Shown here: one piece after another, positions 15,651 to 24,439 of the stretch
Layout: the number at the start of each line of letters is the position of its first letter
Numbering within the stretch: position 1 is the first letter of the stretch
NCBI RefSeq assembly: GCF_003814875.1
Contig: NZ_RKQF01000001.1
Span: forward strand, 5,456,001-5,520,000
Direction of reading: 5' to 3'
Length of the DNA: 64,000 nt
Origin: Streptomyces sp. Ag109_O5-1
GTDB lineage: Bacteria > Actinomycetota > Actinomycetes > Streptomycetales > Streptomycetaceae
The notes under the pieces: generated by a model
The model's database searches: none
What the model saw: the letters and a program-made list of their open reading frames with translations, nothing else
What the model was told of the DNA's origin: nothing
Translations under genes and position numbers: made by a program

Positions 15651-17357
15651 TCACGGGCCTGCCGGCGCGACCGCGCTCTCGGTCGCCGTCGGTGAAGCCG
15701 GCCCCGTCGGGCCGGCGGTGTCCGAGTCGGTGGGTGTGGGGGTCGGTGTCGGGCCGTTCGATGTCGGCGGGTCGGTGACCGGCGGTGTCGGCCCTGCGGA
15801 TGTCGACTCGGTGGCCGTCGGCCCGGGCGCCCCCGTGGGCGGGGGTTTCGGTCCCCGGCGTGTCGGCGGAGCCGCCCCGTACCCGTCGATCGACACCACC
15901 GCCCCCGCCGGCGCCACCGCCACCCGCGCCCCCCAGCGCCCGGCCGGCTCCCGCAGCTGATCGACGTACACCTTGATCGTGAACGACTCGCCCGGCTGGA
16001 GCGTTCCCGCGGACCGGGAGAAGTACAGCCAGTCCGCCGGCGTGGTCACCGACCACCGCACCGCCGAGTCCCCGGACGCCGCGAGCGTGATCAGCGTCGT
16101 GTCGCCCTCGTTGGCGGCGGTGACCGCGAGGTGCCCCGCACCGGCCGTCCTGGCGGTGCCCCCGACCACACTGATCACCTCCACCGACACATCGGCCCTG
16201 CCGTCCTTCCCGACGCGCGGGCCCGGTCTGGAGCCGGCGCTGCCTGCGTTGCCGGCGTTCTGGTAGCCCCGGGCGTCGCCGTCGTCGAGTGCGTCGGGGC
16301 CGGCGGCCTCCTGCGCGGTCGCGGACGGGCCCTCGTGGGCATCCGCCGGCGAGCCCCGGTACGCGGCCCACAGGGCGAGCACCGGCGCCGCCACCACCGT
16401 GGCGACGACGGTCGTCGTGACGGCACGCGCGCGTAGCCGGTCGCGCCGGGCCGCGCGGTCCTTGGGGTCCATCGGGAAACCACGCCGGTCGAAGCGCGGC
16501 ACGGCGGCGCCACGCGCGCGTGGCTGGTGCGCCAGCACCATGTGCAGGGCCGCGCGGGGCGCCTCCAGGACGGGCAGCTCGGCGGGTGTGGTCATCGCGC
16601 CGGGCCACCGCCCGGGGGCCACGCGTTCGGCGGTACGGCGGCAACGCGGGCAGTCGTCGACGTGCCGGACCAGCTCGCGGCGCAGGGCGCTGCTGAGCAC
16701 CAGCTGGCTGTCCCCGGTGAGGTGGGACACGCTCGGGCAGCCGCCGGTCTCGACGACGGCGAGGGCCGCGCGGGTGCGCTCGACCTCGCAGGCGGCGGAG
16801 GAGAGCAGTTCACGGGCGGCGGCCAGGTCCATGCCGAGGACGGCGGCGACCTCGTGGGCGGCGAGGTGGTGGCGTACGGCGAGTTCGAGCGCCTCGCGCT
16901 GCTCGGGGGTGGTGCCGGCGGCCTCGGGCCAGGCGAGCAGGGCGAGTTCACCGCGCCGCTGCTCCTCGATCTCGGTGGCGACCAGCGGGTCCGGGTCGAT
17001 GCGGCGGCCCGCCGCGTGGGTGGCCTGACGTTTCTGCTTGGCCTGGACCAAGCCGCGCAGACAGGCCCAGCGGGCCAGCGCGTACAGCCAGGCCCGGCGG
17101 TCGTCGGCCGCCTCCGGGGCGCGCTGACCACGCCGCTCGGCGAGTGCGAGGACGTCCCCGAGGGCGGCGGTGGCCGCGTCGTGGTCGCACAGCACCGACA
17201 GGCAGTAGGTGAACAGACCGTCCAGGTACGGCTCGTAGCGCGCCGGCGACCGCTGCGCCAGCGTGCGCGCCGCGTTGCGATCGCGCGCCGCGCGCGCCTC
17301 CCGGTGCGCCCGGTGTGCGCCGGTCATGCGGGTCGAGGTCTCCGGAGTGCTGCTCAT
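15651..17357 (-). CDS. Sigma-factor-like / zinc-finger anti-sigma-like membrane fusion protein
   Basis: A 568-residue multi-domain protein. Residues 40-200 resemble an ECF sigma factor: a helical part with YEPYLDGLFTYCLSVLCD and a region-4-like helix-turn-helix (TPEQREALELAVRHHLAAHE). Residues 208-245 look like an anti-sigma zinc finger: HVDDCPRC gives His-x3-Cys-x2-Cys. One membrane helix lies near 313-334. The outside part has an Ig/BACON-like domain (about 385-495) and a Pro/Thr tail. Sigma-like, ZAS-like, helix and sensor parts in one chain suggest a self-contained surface regulator, or a relic where the DNA-binding role is lost. ATG 17357 is used; GTG 17360 is adjacent. Confidence 0.82.
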   Translation of the reverse strand: MSSTPETSTRMTGAHRAHREARAARDRNAARTLAQRSPARYEPYLDGLFTYCLSVLCDHDAATAALGDVLALAERRGQRAPEAADDRRAWLYALARWACLRGLVQAKQKRQATHAAGRRIDPDPLVATEIEEQRRGELALLAWPEAAGTTPEQREALELAVRHHLAAHEVAAVLGMDLAAARELLSSAACEVERTRAALAVVETGGCPSVSHLTGDSQLVLSSALRRELVRHVDDCPRCRRTAERVAPGRWPGAMTTPAELPVLEAPRAALHMVLAHQPRARGAAVPRFDRRGFPMDPKDRAARRDRLRARAVTTTVVATVVAAPVLALWAAYRGSPADAHEGPSATAQEAAGPDALDDGDARGYQNAGNAGSAGSRPGPRVGKDGRADVSVEVISVVGGTARTAGAGHLAVTAANEGDTTLITLAASGDSAVRWSVTTPADWLYFSRSAGTLQPGESFTIKVYVDQLREPAGRWGARVAVAPAGAVVSIDGYGAAPPTRRGPKPPPTGAPGPTATESTSAGPTPPVTDPPTSNGPTPTPTPTDSDTAGPTGPASPTATESAVAPAGP

Positions 17358-17567
17358 CACCCGTGCGACCGTAGGCGGCGGCGTATCGCCCCTTCTTGCG
17401 GCTTGAGCACTTTTAATCCGTACGGGTGAAACGATCCCTCATAAGGGGACAGGAACCCGTTGTTCCGCGGCTCGTCCCTCGTATCCCGTGGCCGAGACCG
17501 GTCCGCCCACACCCGTCACGGGGGCCACCGTGGTCCCGTTGTCGGTGGCGGGGACTACGGTTTCCGC

Positions 17568-18977
17568 ATGGCCACCCGTACCAAGACCGCCAAGGACCGA
17601 CCGTCGTACCGCTGCACCGAGTGCGGCTGGCAGACGGCCAAGTGGCTCGGCCGCTGCGCCGAGTGCCAGGCCTGGGGGACGATCGAGGAGTACGGCACGC
17701 CCGCGGTCCGTACGACGGCACCCGGCCGTGTCACCACGTCCGCGGTGCCCATCGGGCAGGTCGACGGCAGCCAGGCCACCGCACGGACGACCGGCGTGCC
17801 CGAGTTGGACCGGGTCCTCGGCGGCGGCCTTGTCCCCGGCGCGGTCGTGCTGCTCGCGGGCGAGCCCGGCGTCGGCAAGTCCACCCTCCTGCTCGACGTG
17901 GCGGCCAAGTCGGCGAGCGACGAGCACCGCACCCTCTATGTCACCGGCGAGGAGTCCGCGAGCCAGGTCCGGCTGCGCGCCGACCGCATCGGCGCCCTCG
18001 ACGACCACCTCTATCTCGCCGCCGAGACCGACCTGTCCGCCGTCCTCGGCCACCTGGACGCGGTGAAGCCGTCGCTGCTCATCCTCGACTCGGTGCAGAC
18101 CGTCGCCTCCCCCGAGATCGACGGTGCGCCGGGCGGTATGGCCCAGGTCAGGGAGGTGGCCGGGGCGCTCATCCGGGCCTCCAAGGAGCGGGGCATGTCG
18201 ACGCTCCTCGTGGGCCATGTCACCAAGGACGGCGCGATCGCCGGCCCACGGCTCCTCGAGCACCTCGTGGATGTCGTCCTCCACTTCGAGGGCGACCGGC
18301 ATGCCCGCCTCCGTCTGGTCCGGGGCGTGAAGAACCGCTACGGCGCCACCGACGAGGTGGGCTGCTTCGAACTGCACGACGAGGGCATCACCGGTCTCGC
18401 CGACCCGAGCGGACTCTTCCTGACGCGGCGCGCCGAACCGGTCCCGGGTACCTGCCTGACCGTGACCCTGGAGGGCCGCCGCCCGCTGGTCGCCGAGGTC
18501 CAGGCGCTGACCGTGGACTCCCAGATCCCCTCCCCCCGCCGGACCACCTCGGGCCTGGAGACCTCCCGGGTGTCGATGATGCTGGCGGTGCTGGAGCAGC
18601 GGGGGCGCATCAGCGCGCTCGGCAAGCGGGACATCTACTCCGCGACGGTCGGCGGGGTGAAGCTCTCCGAGCCCGCCGCCGACCTGGCCATCGCCCTCGC
18701 CCTGGCCTCCGCCGCCAGCGACACCCCCCTCCCGAAGAACCTGGTCGCGATCGGCGAGGTCGGCCTCGCGGGCGAGGTCAGACGGGTCACCGGCGTCCAG
18801 CGCAGGCTCTCGGAGGCGCACCGTCTCGGCTTCACGCACGCGCTCGTACCGGGCGATCCGGGCAAGATCCCGCCGGGCATGAAGGTCCTGGAAGTCGCGG
18901 ACATGGGGGACGCGCTGCGGGTGCTGCCGCGCTCCCGTCGCCGAGAGGCCCCACGGGAGGCTGAGGAGCGCCGGTAG
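17568..18977 (+). CDS. radA: DNA repair protein RadA
   Basis: A 469-residue recombination ATPase that promotes branch migration. The N-terminal zinc finger has YRCTECGWQTAKWLGRCAEC; Walker A is GEPGVGKST; the RadA motif KNRYG is present; the C-terminal third is the Lon-protease-like domain (SATVGGVKLSEPAADLAIAL). ATG 17568 is chosen at the zinc-finger start. It precedes disA by 80 bp in the same direction, the usual actinobacterial and Bacillus order, which ties c-di-AMP synthesis to DNA repair. Confidence 0.97.
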   Translation: MATRTKTAKDRPSYRCTECGWQTAKWLGRCAECQAWGTIEEYGTPAVRTTAPGRVTTSAVPIGQVDGSQATARTTGVPELDRVLGGGLVPGAVVLLAGEPGVGKSTLLLDVAAKSASDEHRTLYVTGEESASQVRLRADRIGALDDHLYLAAETDLSAVLGHLDAVKPSLLILDSVQTVASPEIDGAPGGMAQVREVAGALIRASKERGMSTLLVGHVTKDGAIAGPRLLEHLVDVVLHFEGDRHARLRLVRGVKNRYGATDEVGCFELHDEGITGLADPSGLFLTRRAEPVPGTCLTVTLEGRRPLVAEVQALTVDSQIPSPRRTTSGLETSRVSMMLAVLEQRGRISALGKRDIYSATVGGVKLSEPAADLAIALALASAASDTPLPKNLVAIGEVGLAGEVRRVTGVQRRLSEAHRLGFTHALVPGDPGKIPPGMKVLEVADMGDALRVLPRSRRREAPREAEERR

Positions 18978-19057
18978 ACTTTGCCCTGGTCTCGCCCGTC
19001 CGTACGAACCGAGTGCGGGTGCGGGAGCGCCTCAGAACCTGCGACCGGAGGAATGCA

Positions 19058-20182
19058 GTGGCAGCCAACGACCGGGCATCGGCTCCCGGAAAGTCCGGTG
19101 GGAGTGCCGGTTCGGATGGCCTGATGCGCGCCTCGCTGAGCGCCGTGGCTCCGGGTACGTCCATGCGGGACGGCCTGGAGCGGGTCCTCCGCGGCAACAC
19201 GGGCGGACTCATCGTCCTCGGCTTCGACAAGTCGGTCGAGACGATGTGCACCGGCGGTTTCGTGCTCGATGTCGAGTTCACGGCAACCCGGCTGCGCGAG
19301 CTGTGCAAGCTCGACGGCGGCATCGTGATCTCGTCCGATCTGTCGAAGATCCTCCGGGCGGGTGTCCAGTTCGTACCGGACGCAACGATCCCGACAGAGG
19401 AGACGGGCACCCGGCACCGGACTGCGGACCGTATCTCCAAGCAGGTCGGGTACCCGGTGGTCTCGGTCTCCCAGTCGATGCGGCTGATCGCGCTGTACGT
19501 CGGCGGTCAGCGCCGTGTCCTGGAGGACTCCGCGGCGATCCTGTCCCGCGCGAACCAGGCGCTCGCGACCCTGGAGCGTTACAAGCTCCGGCTGGACGAG
19601 GTCGCGGGAACGTTGTCGGCGCTGGAGATCGAGGACCTGGTGACGGTCCGCGATGTGTCGGCCGTCGCCCAGCGACTGGAGATGGTGCGCCGGATCGCCA
19701 CGGAGATCGCCGAGTACGTCGTCGAGCTCGGCACCGACGGGCGGCTGCTCGCGCTCCAGCTCGACGAGTTGATCGCCGGTGTCGAGCCCGAGCGGGAACT
19801 GGTCGTACGGGACTATGTGCCGGAGCCCACGGCGAAGCGTTCCCGCACGGTCGACGAGGCGCTCGCCGAGCTGGACGCGCTGAGCCATGCGGAGCTGCTC
19901 GAACTGCCGACGGTGGCACGGGCTCTCGGGTACACGGGTTCGCCGGAGGCGCTGGACTCGGCGGTGTCGCCGCGCGGGTTCCGGCTGCTGGCGAAGGTTC
20001 CGCGGCTGCCGGGGGCCATCATCGACCGGCTGGTGGAGCATTTCGGCGGCCTGCAGAAGCTGCTCGCCGCGAGCGTGGACGATCTGCAGACCGTGGACGG
20101 GGTCGGCGAGGCTCGGGCGCGGAGTGTGCGCGAGGGGCTGTCGCGGCTGGCCGAGTCTTCGATTCTTGAGCGGTATGTCTGA
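19058..20182 (+). CDS. disA: DNA integrity scanning diadenylate cyclase DisA
   Basis: A 374-residue enzyme that joins two ATP into c-di-AMP and slides on DNA. The DAC domain has LDGGIVIS with Asp86 (DGG where mycobacteria have DGA) and GTRHRTA, the RHR motif. A helical linker and C-terminal helix-hairpin-helix (TVDGVGEARARSVREGL) follow. GTG 19058 has the site GGAGG at 19047-19051 and gives the usual Streptomyces length. In Streptomyces c-di-AMP controls osmotic and cell-wall functions, including some resuscitation and wall hydrolase genes. Confidence 0.96.
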   Translation: MAANDRASAPGKSGGSAGSDGLMRASLSAVAPGTSMRDGLERVLRGNTGGLIVLGFDKSVETMCTGGFVLDVEFTATRLRELCKLDGGIVISSDLSKILRAGVQFVPDATIPTEETGTRHRTADRISKQVGYPVVSVSQSMRLIALYVGGQRRVLEDSAAILSRANQALATLERYKLRLDEVAGTLSALEIEDLVTVRDVSAVAQRLEMVRRIATEIAEYVVELGTDGRLLALQLDELIAGVEPERELVVRDYVPEPTAKRSRTVDEALAELDALSHAELLELPTVARALGYTGSPEALDSAVSPRGFRLLAKVPRLPGAIIDRLVEHFGGLQKLLAASVDDLQTVDGVGEARARSVREGLSRLAESSILERYV

Positions 20183-20231
20183 TTGCGCCTGATGGCTCGG
20201 CGAGTTGCGTCGTGAGGCGGGTGCGGCCCGG

Positions 20232-20300
20232 TGGGGGCTGATCGCGCCCACGCGGCGGAGCCGCATATCGACAAGGCCCCGCGCCCCTACGGGGCGCTTC
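20232..20300 (-). repeat. Dispersed GC-rich intergenic repeat, copy C
   Basis: On the minus strand AGCGCCCCGTAGGGGCGCGG (20299 down) is followed by a variant insert and then GCGCGATCAGCCCCCACC, the tail seen in copies A and D. It lies between convergent disA and the secreted protein gene, whose stop it touches, and may act as a shared terminator. Confidence 0.7.
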
Positions 20301-21126
20301 AGTCCGCCGACAGCACGAACGACGCCTGTGCCTTCGTGAAGCCCGGGGCCTGTGCCTGCAGCAGGTACGTGCCCGCTGTGGCCGAACCCACCGGGGGCGT
20401 CGCGCAGTTCGCCGCGCTGGGCTTGCGGTCCCACTTGAGCGTGTACGTGATGCTGCTCCCGGCCGGCACCCGGTACCACTGGCTCCCCGCCGTCTTCGGG
20501 CAGTCCGCCGACGACCAGTAGCTGTCGTCCGCGTTGGCCGCCGTGATCGTCAACACCGCGCTCTTCGGCCCGAGGTCGACCTTGCAGTCGCTGGACGACG
20601 TGTTCTTCGCGGTGAGTTCGAAGGTCGGCGTCTGCTCCGGCGAGTAGGAATTGTGCAGGCTCTTCAGGCTCAACGCCACGGCTCCGGCCGTGCAGTTGGG
20701 GAGGGAGGACGTGCCAGGCAGCGAGGCGACCGTACCGCCGGAGCCGGAGACGACGTTTCCCGCTCCCGACGAGGAACCGCCGGAACCGGACGACGAGTCG
20801 CCGTTCGATCCGTCCGAACTCCCGTCGTCGGAACCGGAAGTGGACCCCGAACCGGAAGTGGATCCCGAACCGCCCCCGCTGGACTCGTCCCGCCCGCCGG
20901 GCGCCTGGCTGATCGCCGGCCCGCTGCCGGACGGCCCCGGGGTGATCGTGGACACGGGACCCTTGCCGTCCGCCCCGCCGGCGGTCTTCTTGCCGCCCCC
21001 GCCACTCGACGTCACGATCCAGGTGATCAGCAGCGCCAGCACGGCGGCCACGGACACCATGACGACCCTCCGCCGCCAGTAGATGGAGGAGGGAAGCGGC
21101 CCGACCGGATTGCGCAGAGATCCCAC
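20299..21126 (-). CDS. Membrane-anchored or secreted Ser/Gly-rich protein, unknown
   Basis: From GTG 21126 the product has 275 residues: a short basic N-terminus (SLRNPVGPLPSSIYWRRR), one helix (VVMVSVAAVLALLITWIVTS), a long Gly/Ser/Asp linker with repeated GSGSTSGS units at about residues 80-140, then a folded C-terminal domain of about 120 residues with two or three Cys (NCTAGAVALSLKSL, SSSDCKVDLG, SADCPK). The end resembles Ig-like or DUF4232-type surface domains. Function unknown. The frame runs upstream to 21453 across the mutY start and is not coding there. Confidence 0.78.
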   Translation of the reverse strand: MGSLRNPVGPLPSSIYWRRRVVMVSVAAVLALLITWIVTSSGGGGKKTAGGADGKGPVSTITPGPSGSGPAISQAPGGRDESSGGGSGSTSGSGSTSGSDDGSSDGSNGDSSSGSGGSSSGAGNVVSGSGGTVASLPGTSSLPNCTAGAVALSLKSLHNSYSPEQTPTFELTAKNTSSSDCKVDLGPKSAVLTITAANADDSYWSSADCPKTAGSQWYRVPAGSSITYTLKWDRKPSAANCATPPVGSATAGTYLLQAQAPGFTKAQASFVLSAD

Positions 21127-21340
21127 GGCGCAAACTGTACGAGAGATCCGTGCACTTCCTCGCCTCACCCGCCGCCCAAACCTCAACTTTTCCGGATCAT
21201 CATTCCGGCAACTCCCTTCGGCGCGGCCCCTCTTCGCGCGCCAGGCCCGGAAGACGGGCCGTCCGCCGGCGTCAACCCCGGCCCCGCCGCGAACCACGTC
21301 CACCCCAGCGGTCGCGGGACGTGGCAGGATCGGAAGGGCC

Positions 21341-22216
21341 ATGATTGAGAAGCTCCACGCCCCCGTGATCGCCTGGTTCGACGCCCATGCCCGTGACCTC
21401 CCCTGGCGCCGCCCGGAGGCGGGCCCATGGGGGGTGATGGTCAGCGAGTTCATGCTGCAGCAGACACCGGTGAGCCGGGTGCTGCCCGTCTACGAGCAGT
21501 GGCTGGCCCGCTGGCCGCGCCCCGCCGACCTGGCTGCGGAGGCGCCCGGCGAGGCGGTCCGCGCCTGGGGCCGGCTCGGCTACCCGCGCCGCGCCCTGCG
21601 GCTGCACGGCGCCGCGGTCGCCATAACGGAACGGCACGGCGGGGACGTACCGACGGATCACGCACAACTGCTCGCGCTGCCGGGCATCGGCGAGTACACG
21701 GCCGCGGCCGTCGCCTCCTTCGCCTACGGGCAGCGGCACGCCGTGCTCGACACCAATGTGCGGCGGGTGTTCGCGCGGGCCGTGACCGGTGTGCAGTACC
21801 CGCCGAACGCCACCACCGCCGCCGAACGCAAGCTCGCCCGCGAACTGCTCCCCGAGGACGAGAAGACCGCCGCCCGCTGGGCCGCCGCCTCCATGGAGCT
21901 GGGCGCGCTGGTGTGCACGGCGAAGAACGAGACATGCGTGCGGTGCCCGATCGCCGGGGAGTGCGCCTGGCGGCTGGCCGGCAAGCCGGAGCACGAGGGG
22001 CCGCCCCGGCGCGGGCAGACGTACGCCGGTACGGACCGGCAGGTGCGGGGCAAGCTGCTCGCCGTGCTGCGCGAGGCGCACGCCCCCGTGCCGCAGGCGG
22101 CGCTCGACCGGGTGTGGCACGAGCCGGTGCAACGCGCACGCGCACTGGACGGGCTGGTCTCGGACGGGCTGGTGGAGCCGCTCGCCGGCGGTCTGTACCG
22201 GCTTCCGCTGGGCTGA
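21341..22216 (+). CDS. mutY: A/G-specific adenine DNA glycosylase
   Basis: A 291-residue base-excision enzyme that removes A opposite 8-oxoG. Visible features are EFMLQQTPVSRV near the start with the catalytic Glu, the helix-hairpin-helix LPGIGEYTAAAVASFAYG, the catalytic Asp in AVLDTNVRRV, and the 4Fe-4S ligand set C-x6-C-x2-C-x5-C in CTAKNETCVRCPIAGEC. It is shorter than E. coli MutY (about 350), and I see no full NUDIX-like C-terminal domain, as in other actinobacterial members. It diverges from the secreted Ser/Gly-rich gene. Confidence 0.93.
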   Translation: MIEKLHAPVIAWFDAHARDLPWRRPEAGPWGVMVSEFMLQQTPVSRVLPVYEQWLARWPRPADLAAEAPGEAVRAWGRLGYPRRALRLHGAAVAITERHGGDVPTDHAQLLALPGIGEYTAAAVASFAYGQRHAVLDTNVRRVFARAVTGVQYPPNATTAAERKLARELLPEDEKTAARWAAASMELGALVCTAKNETCVRCPIAGECAWRLAGKPEHEGPPRRGQTYAGTDRQVRGKLLAVLREAHAPVPQAALDRVWHEPVQRARALDGLVSDGLVEPLAGGLYRLPLG

Positions 22217-22486
22217 CACACAGCCACATCACAGCGGACGAGGCCGTGTTACGACCCTGACCACACGACAAATGCATCCATAATCAGACATAAGGCCGCG
22301 ATCGCTTACCCCGAACTCATCTCCGTTACACAACCGACGGACAGCCGATTGCTACCCGCAGGCTGCTCCGCACAGCCCCGTGACAACGAGTCCGTAGCTT
22401 CGTTTCTGTGCCCGCCACGACCGGGCGGGACAGCAGGAACTCAGGGCCGAGGGCCGGGGAAAACGGGGATCGGGAGGCGGTTGATC

Positions 22487-23026
22487 ATGGCGCAGGGCGA
22501 GGTGCTCGAATTCGAGGAGTACGTCCGCACCCGGCAGGACGCGCTGCTGCGCAGCGCCCGCCGACTGGTCCCGGACCCGACGGACGCCCAGGACCTGCTC
22601 CAGACCGCGCTGGTACGGACCTACGGCCGCTGGGACGGCATCGCCGACAAGAAGCTCGCCGACGCCTACCTCCGCCGGGTCATGATCAACACGCGGACCG
22701 AGTGGTGGCGGGCCCGCAAACTGGAGGAGGTCCCCACCGAGCAGCTGCCCGACGCCTGCGTGGAGGACTCCACCGAGCAGCACGCGGACCGCGCGCTCCT
22801 TATGGACATCATGAAGGTTCTGGCTCCGAAGCAGCGCAGTGTCGTGGTGCTGCGACACTGGGAGCAGATGTCCACGGAGGAGACGGCCGCCGCCCTCGGC
22901 ATGTCGGCCGGAACGGTCAAGAGCACGCTGCACCGGGCGCTCGCCCGGCTCCGCGAGGAGCTGGAGGCACGCGACCTCGACGCACGCGCGCTGGAGCGTG
23001 AGGAGCGGGAGCGTTGCGCGGCCTGA
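22487..23026 (+). CDS. sigE: ECF sigma factor SigE (cell-envelope stress)
   Basis: A 179-residue ECF sigma factor. Region 2 spans about 8-80 (ARRLVPDPTDAQDLLQTALV, with WRARK at its end) and region 4 about 108-165 (VVVLRHWEQMSTEETAAALG, then SAGTVKSTLHRALARLREEL). ATG 22487 is preceded by GGGAGG. In S. coelicolor SigE has no classical anti-sigma factor; its gene is switched on by CseB when the wall is damaged by vancomycin, lysozyme or similar agents. The -10-like TAGCTT at 22395-22400 lacks a good -35, as expected of an activator-dependent promoter. Confidence 0.95.
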   Translation: MAQGEVLEFEEYVRTRQDALLRSARRLVPDPTDAQDLLQTALVRTYGRWDGIADKKLADAYLRRVMINTRTEWWRARKLEEVPTEQLPDACVEDSTEQHADRALLMDIMKVLAPKQRSVVVLRHWEQMSTEETAAALGMSAGTVKSTLHRALARLREELEARDLDARALEREERERCAA

Positions 23027-23688
23027 CCGACGCCGGCCCCAGCCGGGGCCCGGCGAGTGCACAGGCGGTGATCACGGCGGCGGCCGTGCTCGCCGCCCTC
23101 GCCCTTTTCGCCGTCGCCTGCGGCACTGGCGGCACCGGTGCCCGTGACGAGGGCCCGGCACACGCCGACTCGGTCGGGAACGCCCCGGCCGCCAAGGTTC
23201 CCGCACCCAATCCCTCGCAGTCGTACGACAAGATCAACGCGGTCGCCCTGGTGAAGGCCGACCCGGCGGTCTCGGCCACGGTGAAGCGGGACCTGAAGCC
23301 GTGCTCGGGGAACGCGTACCCGGTCGACGTGACATACGGCAATCTGACCGGTGGCACGGTGGACGACGTGGTCGTCAACGTGCTGACCTGTGGGGACGCG
23401 GGCGGTCCGGGTTTCGGAGTCGGGGCGTATGTGTACCGCAACGAGAGCGGCGCGTACTTGAATGTCTTCAAGGCGGAGGAGTCCCCGGTCTACGCGGAGA
23501 TCGACAAGGGCGACCTGAGCGTGACCAAGCAGGTGTACGAGAAGGGCGACCCGGTGTCGAGCCCTTCTGGCGAGAACGTGATCACGTACAGCTGGGCCGC
23601 GGGACACTTCGTCCAGCAGGACTTCCACCACACCGACTACGGCAACGCGGCCGGCGGCGACACCCAGGACCCCTCCGGCACCAGCTGA
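23014..23688 (+). CDS. cseA: Lipoprotein CseA, negative modulator of sigE operon
   Basis: A 224-residue lipoprotein: hydrophobic signal with the lipobox LFAVAC, Cys36 being the lipidated residue, then a Ser/Pro linker and a soluble domain. It starts at TTG 23014, inside the end of sigE (13-bp overlap), with GAGGAG upstream. In S. coelicolor CseA sits on the outer face of the membrane and loss of it raises sigE expression. It is second in the four-gene operon. Confidence 0.93.
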   Translation: MRGLTDAGPSRGPASAQAVITAAAVLAALALFAVACGTGGTGARDEGPAHADSVGNAPAAKVPAPNPSQSYDKINAVALVKADPAVSATVKRDLKPCSGNAYPVDVTYGNLTGGTVDDVVVNVLTCGDAGGPGFGVGAYVYRNESGAYLNVFKAEESPVYAEIDKGDLSVTKQVYEKGDPVSSPSGENVITYSWAAGHFVQQDFHHTDYGNAAGGDTQDPSGTS

Positions 23689-23717
23689 CCCCCCACCGAC
23701 AACACGAGAGAGCCGGG

Positions 23718-24428
23718 ATGGCAGACCAGACCCACGTCCTGTTCGTCGAGGACGACGATGTCATCCGCGAGGCCACCCAGCTCGCCCTGGAGCGGGACGG
23801 CTTCGCGGTCACCGCCATGCCCGACGGGCTGTCCGGACTGGAGGCCTTCCGCGCCGACCGGCCCGACATCGCCCTGCTGGACGTGATGGTCCCGGGTCTG
23901 GACGGGGTGAGCCTGTGCCGACGCATCCGCGACGAGTCCACCGTGCCCGTGATCATGCTGTCGGCGCGCGCCGACTCGATCGACGTGGTGCTGGGCCTGG
24001 AGGCGGGCGCCGACGACTACGTCACCAAGCCGTTCGACGGCGCCGTGCTGGTCGCCCGGATCCGGGCGGTGCTGCGGCGCTTCGGGCACGCGAGCGGCGG
24101 CGCCCACGCCGAGGACCCCGCCCCGTCGGTGAACGGCGGCCCGCTGATCTTCGGCGACGGCGAGCTGGAGATCGACACGGAGGGCATGGAGGTGCGCCGG
24201 GCCGGGCAGCCGGTCGCGCTGACGCCCACCGAGATGCGGCTGCTCCTGGAGTTCTCCTCGGCACCGGGGACCGTACTCTCCCGCGACAAGCTGCTCGAAC
24301 GCGTCTGGGACTATGGCTGGGGCGGGGACACCCGGGTCGTCGACGTCCATGTGCAGCGGCTGCGCACCAAGATCGGCCAGGACCGGATCGAGACGGTCCG
24401 CGGTTTCGGCTACAAGTTGAAGGCCTGA
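23718..24428 (+). CDS. cseB: Response regulator CseB
   Basis: A 236-residue OmpR-type regulator. The receiver has VEDDD at 10-14, the phospho-acceptor Asp55 in LLDVMVPG and Lys104 in YVTKPF. The winged helix spans about 140-236 (LTPTEMRLLLEFSS, VVDVHVQRLRTKIG, VRGFGYKLK). It activates the sigE promoter upon phosphorylation by CseC. It lies 29 bp after cseA and 11 bp before cseC. Confidence 0.96.
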   Translation: MADQTHVLFVEDDDVIREATQLALERDGFAVTAMPDGLSGLEAFRADRPDIALLDVMVPGLDGVSLCRRIRDESTVPVIMLSARADSIDVVLGLEAGADDYVTKPFDGAVLVARIRAVLRRFGHASGGAHAEDPAPSVNGGPLIFGDGELEIDTEGMEVRRAGQPVALTPTEMRLLLEFSSAPGTVLSRDKLLERVWDYGWGGDTRVVDVHVQRLRTKIGQDRIETVRGFGYKLKA

Positions 24429-24439
24429 GCGGGGCGGTC

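Noticed and set aside
22380..22410. Sigma-E-type promoter of sigE itself
   Set aside because: A CAAC ... TCTG pattern exists at 22384-22408, but spacing and bases fit poorly, and the orthologous operon is known to depend on CseB rather than on SigE.
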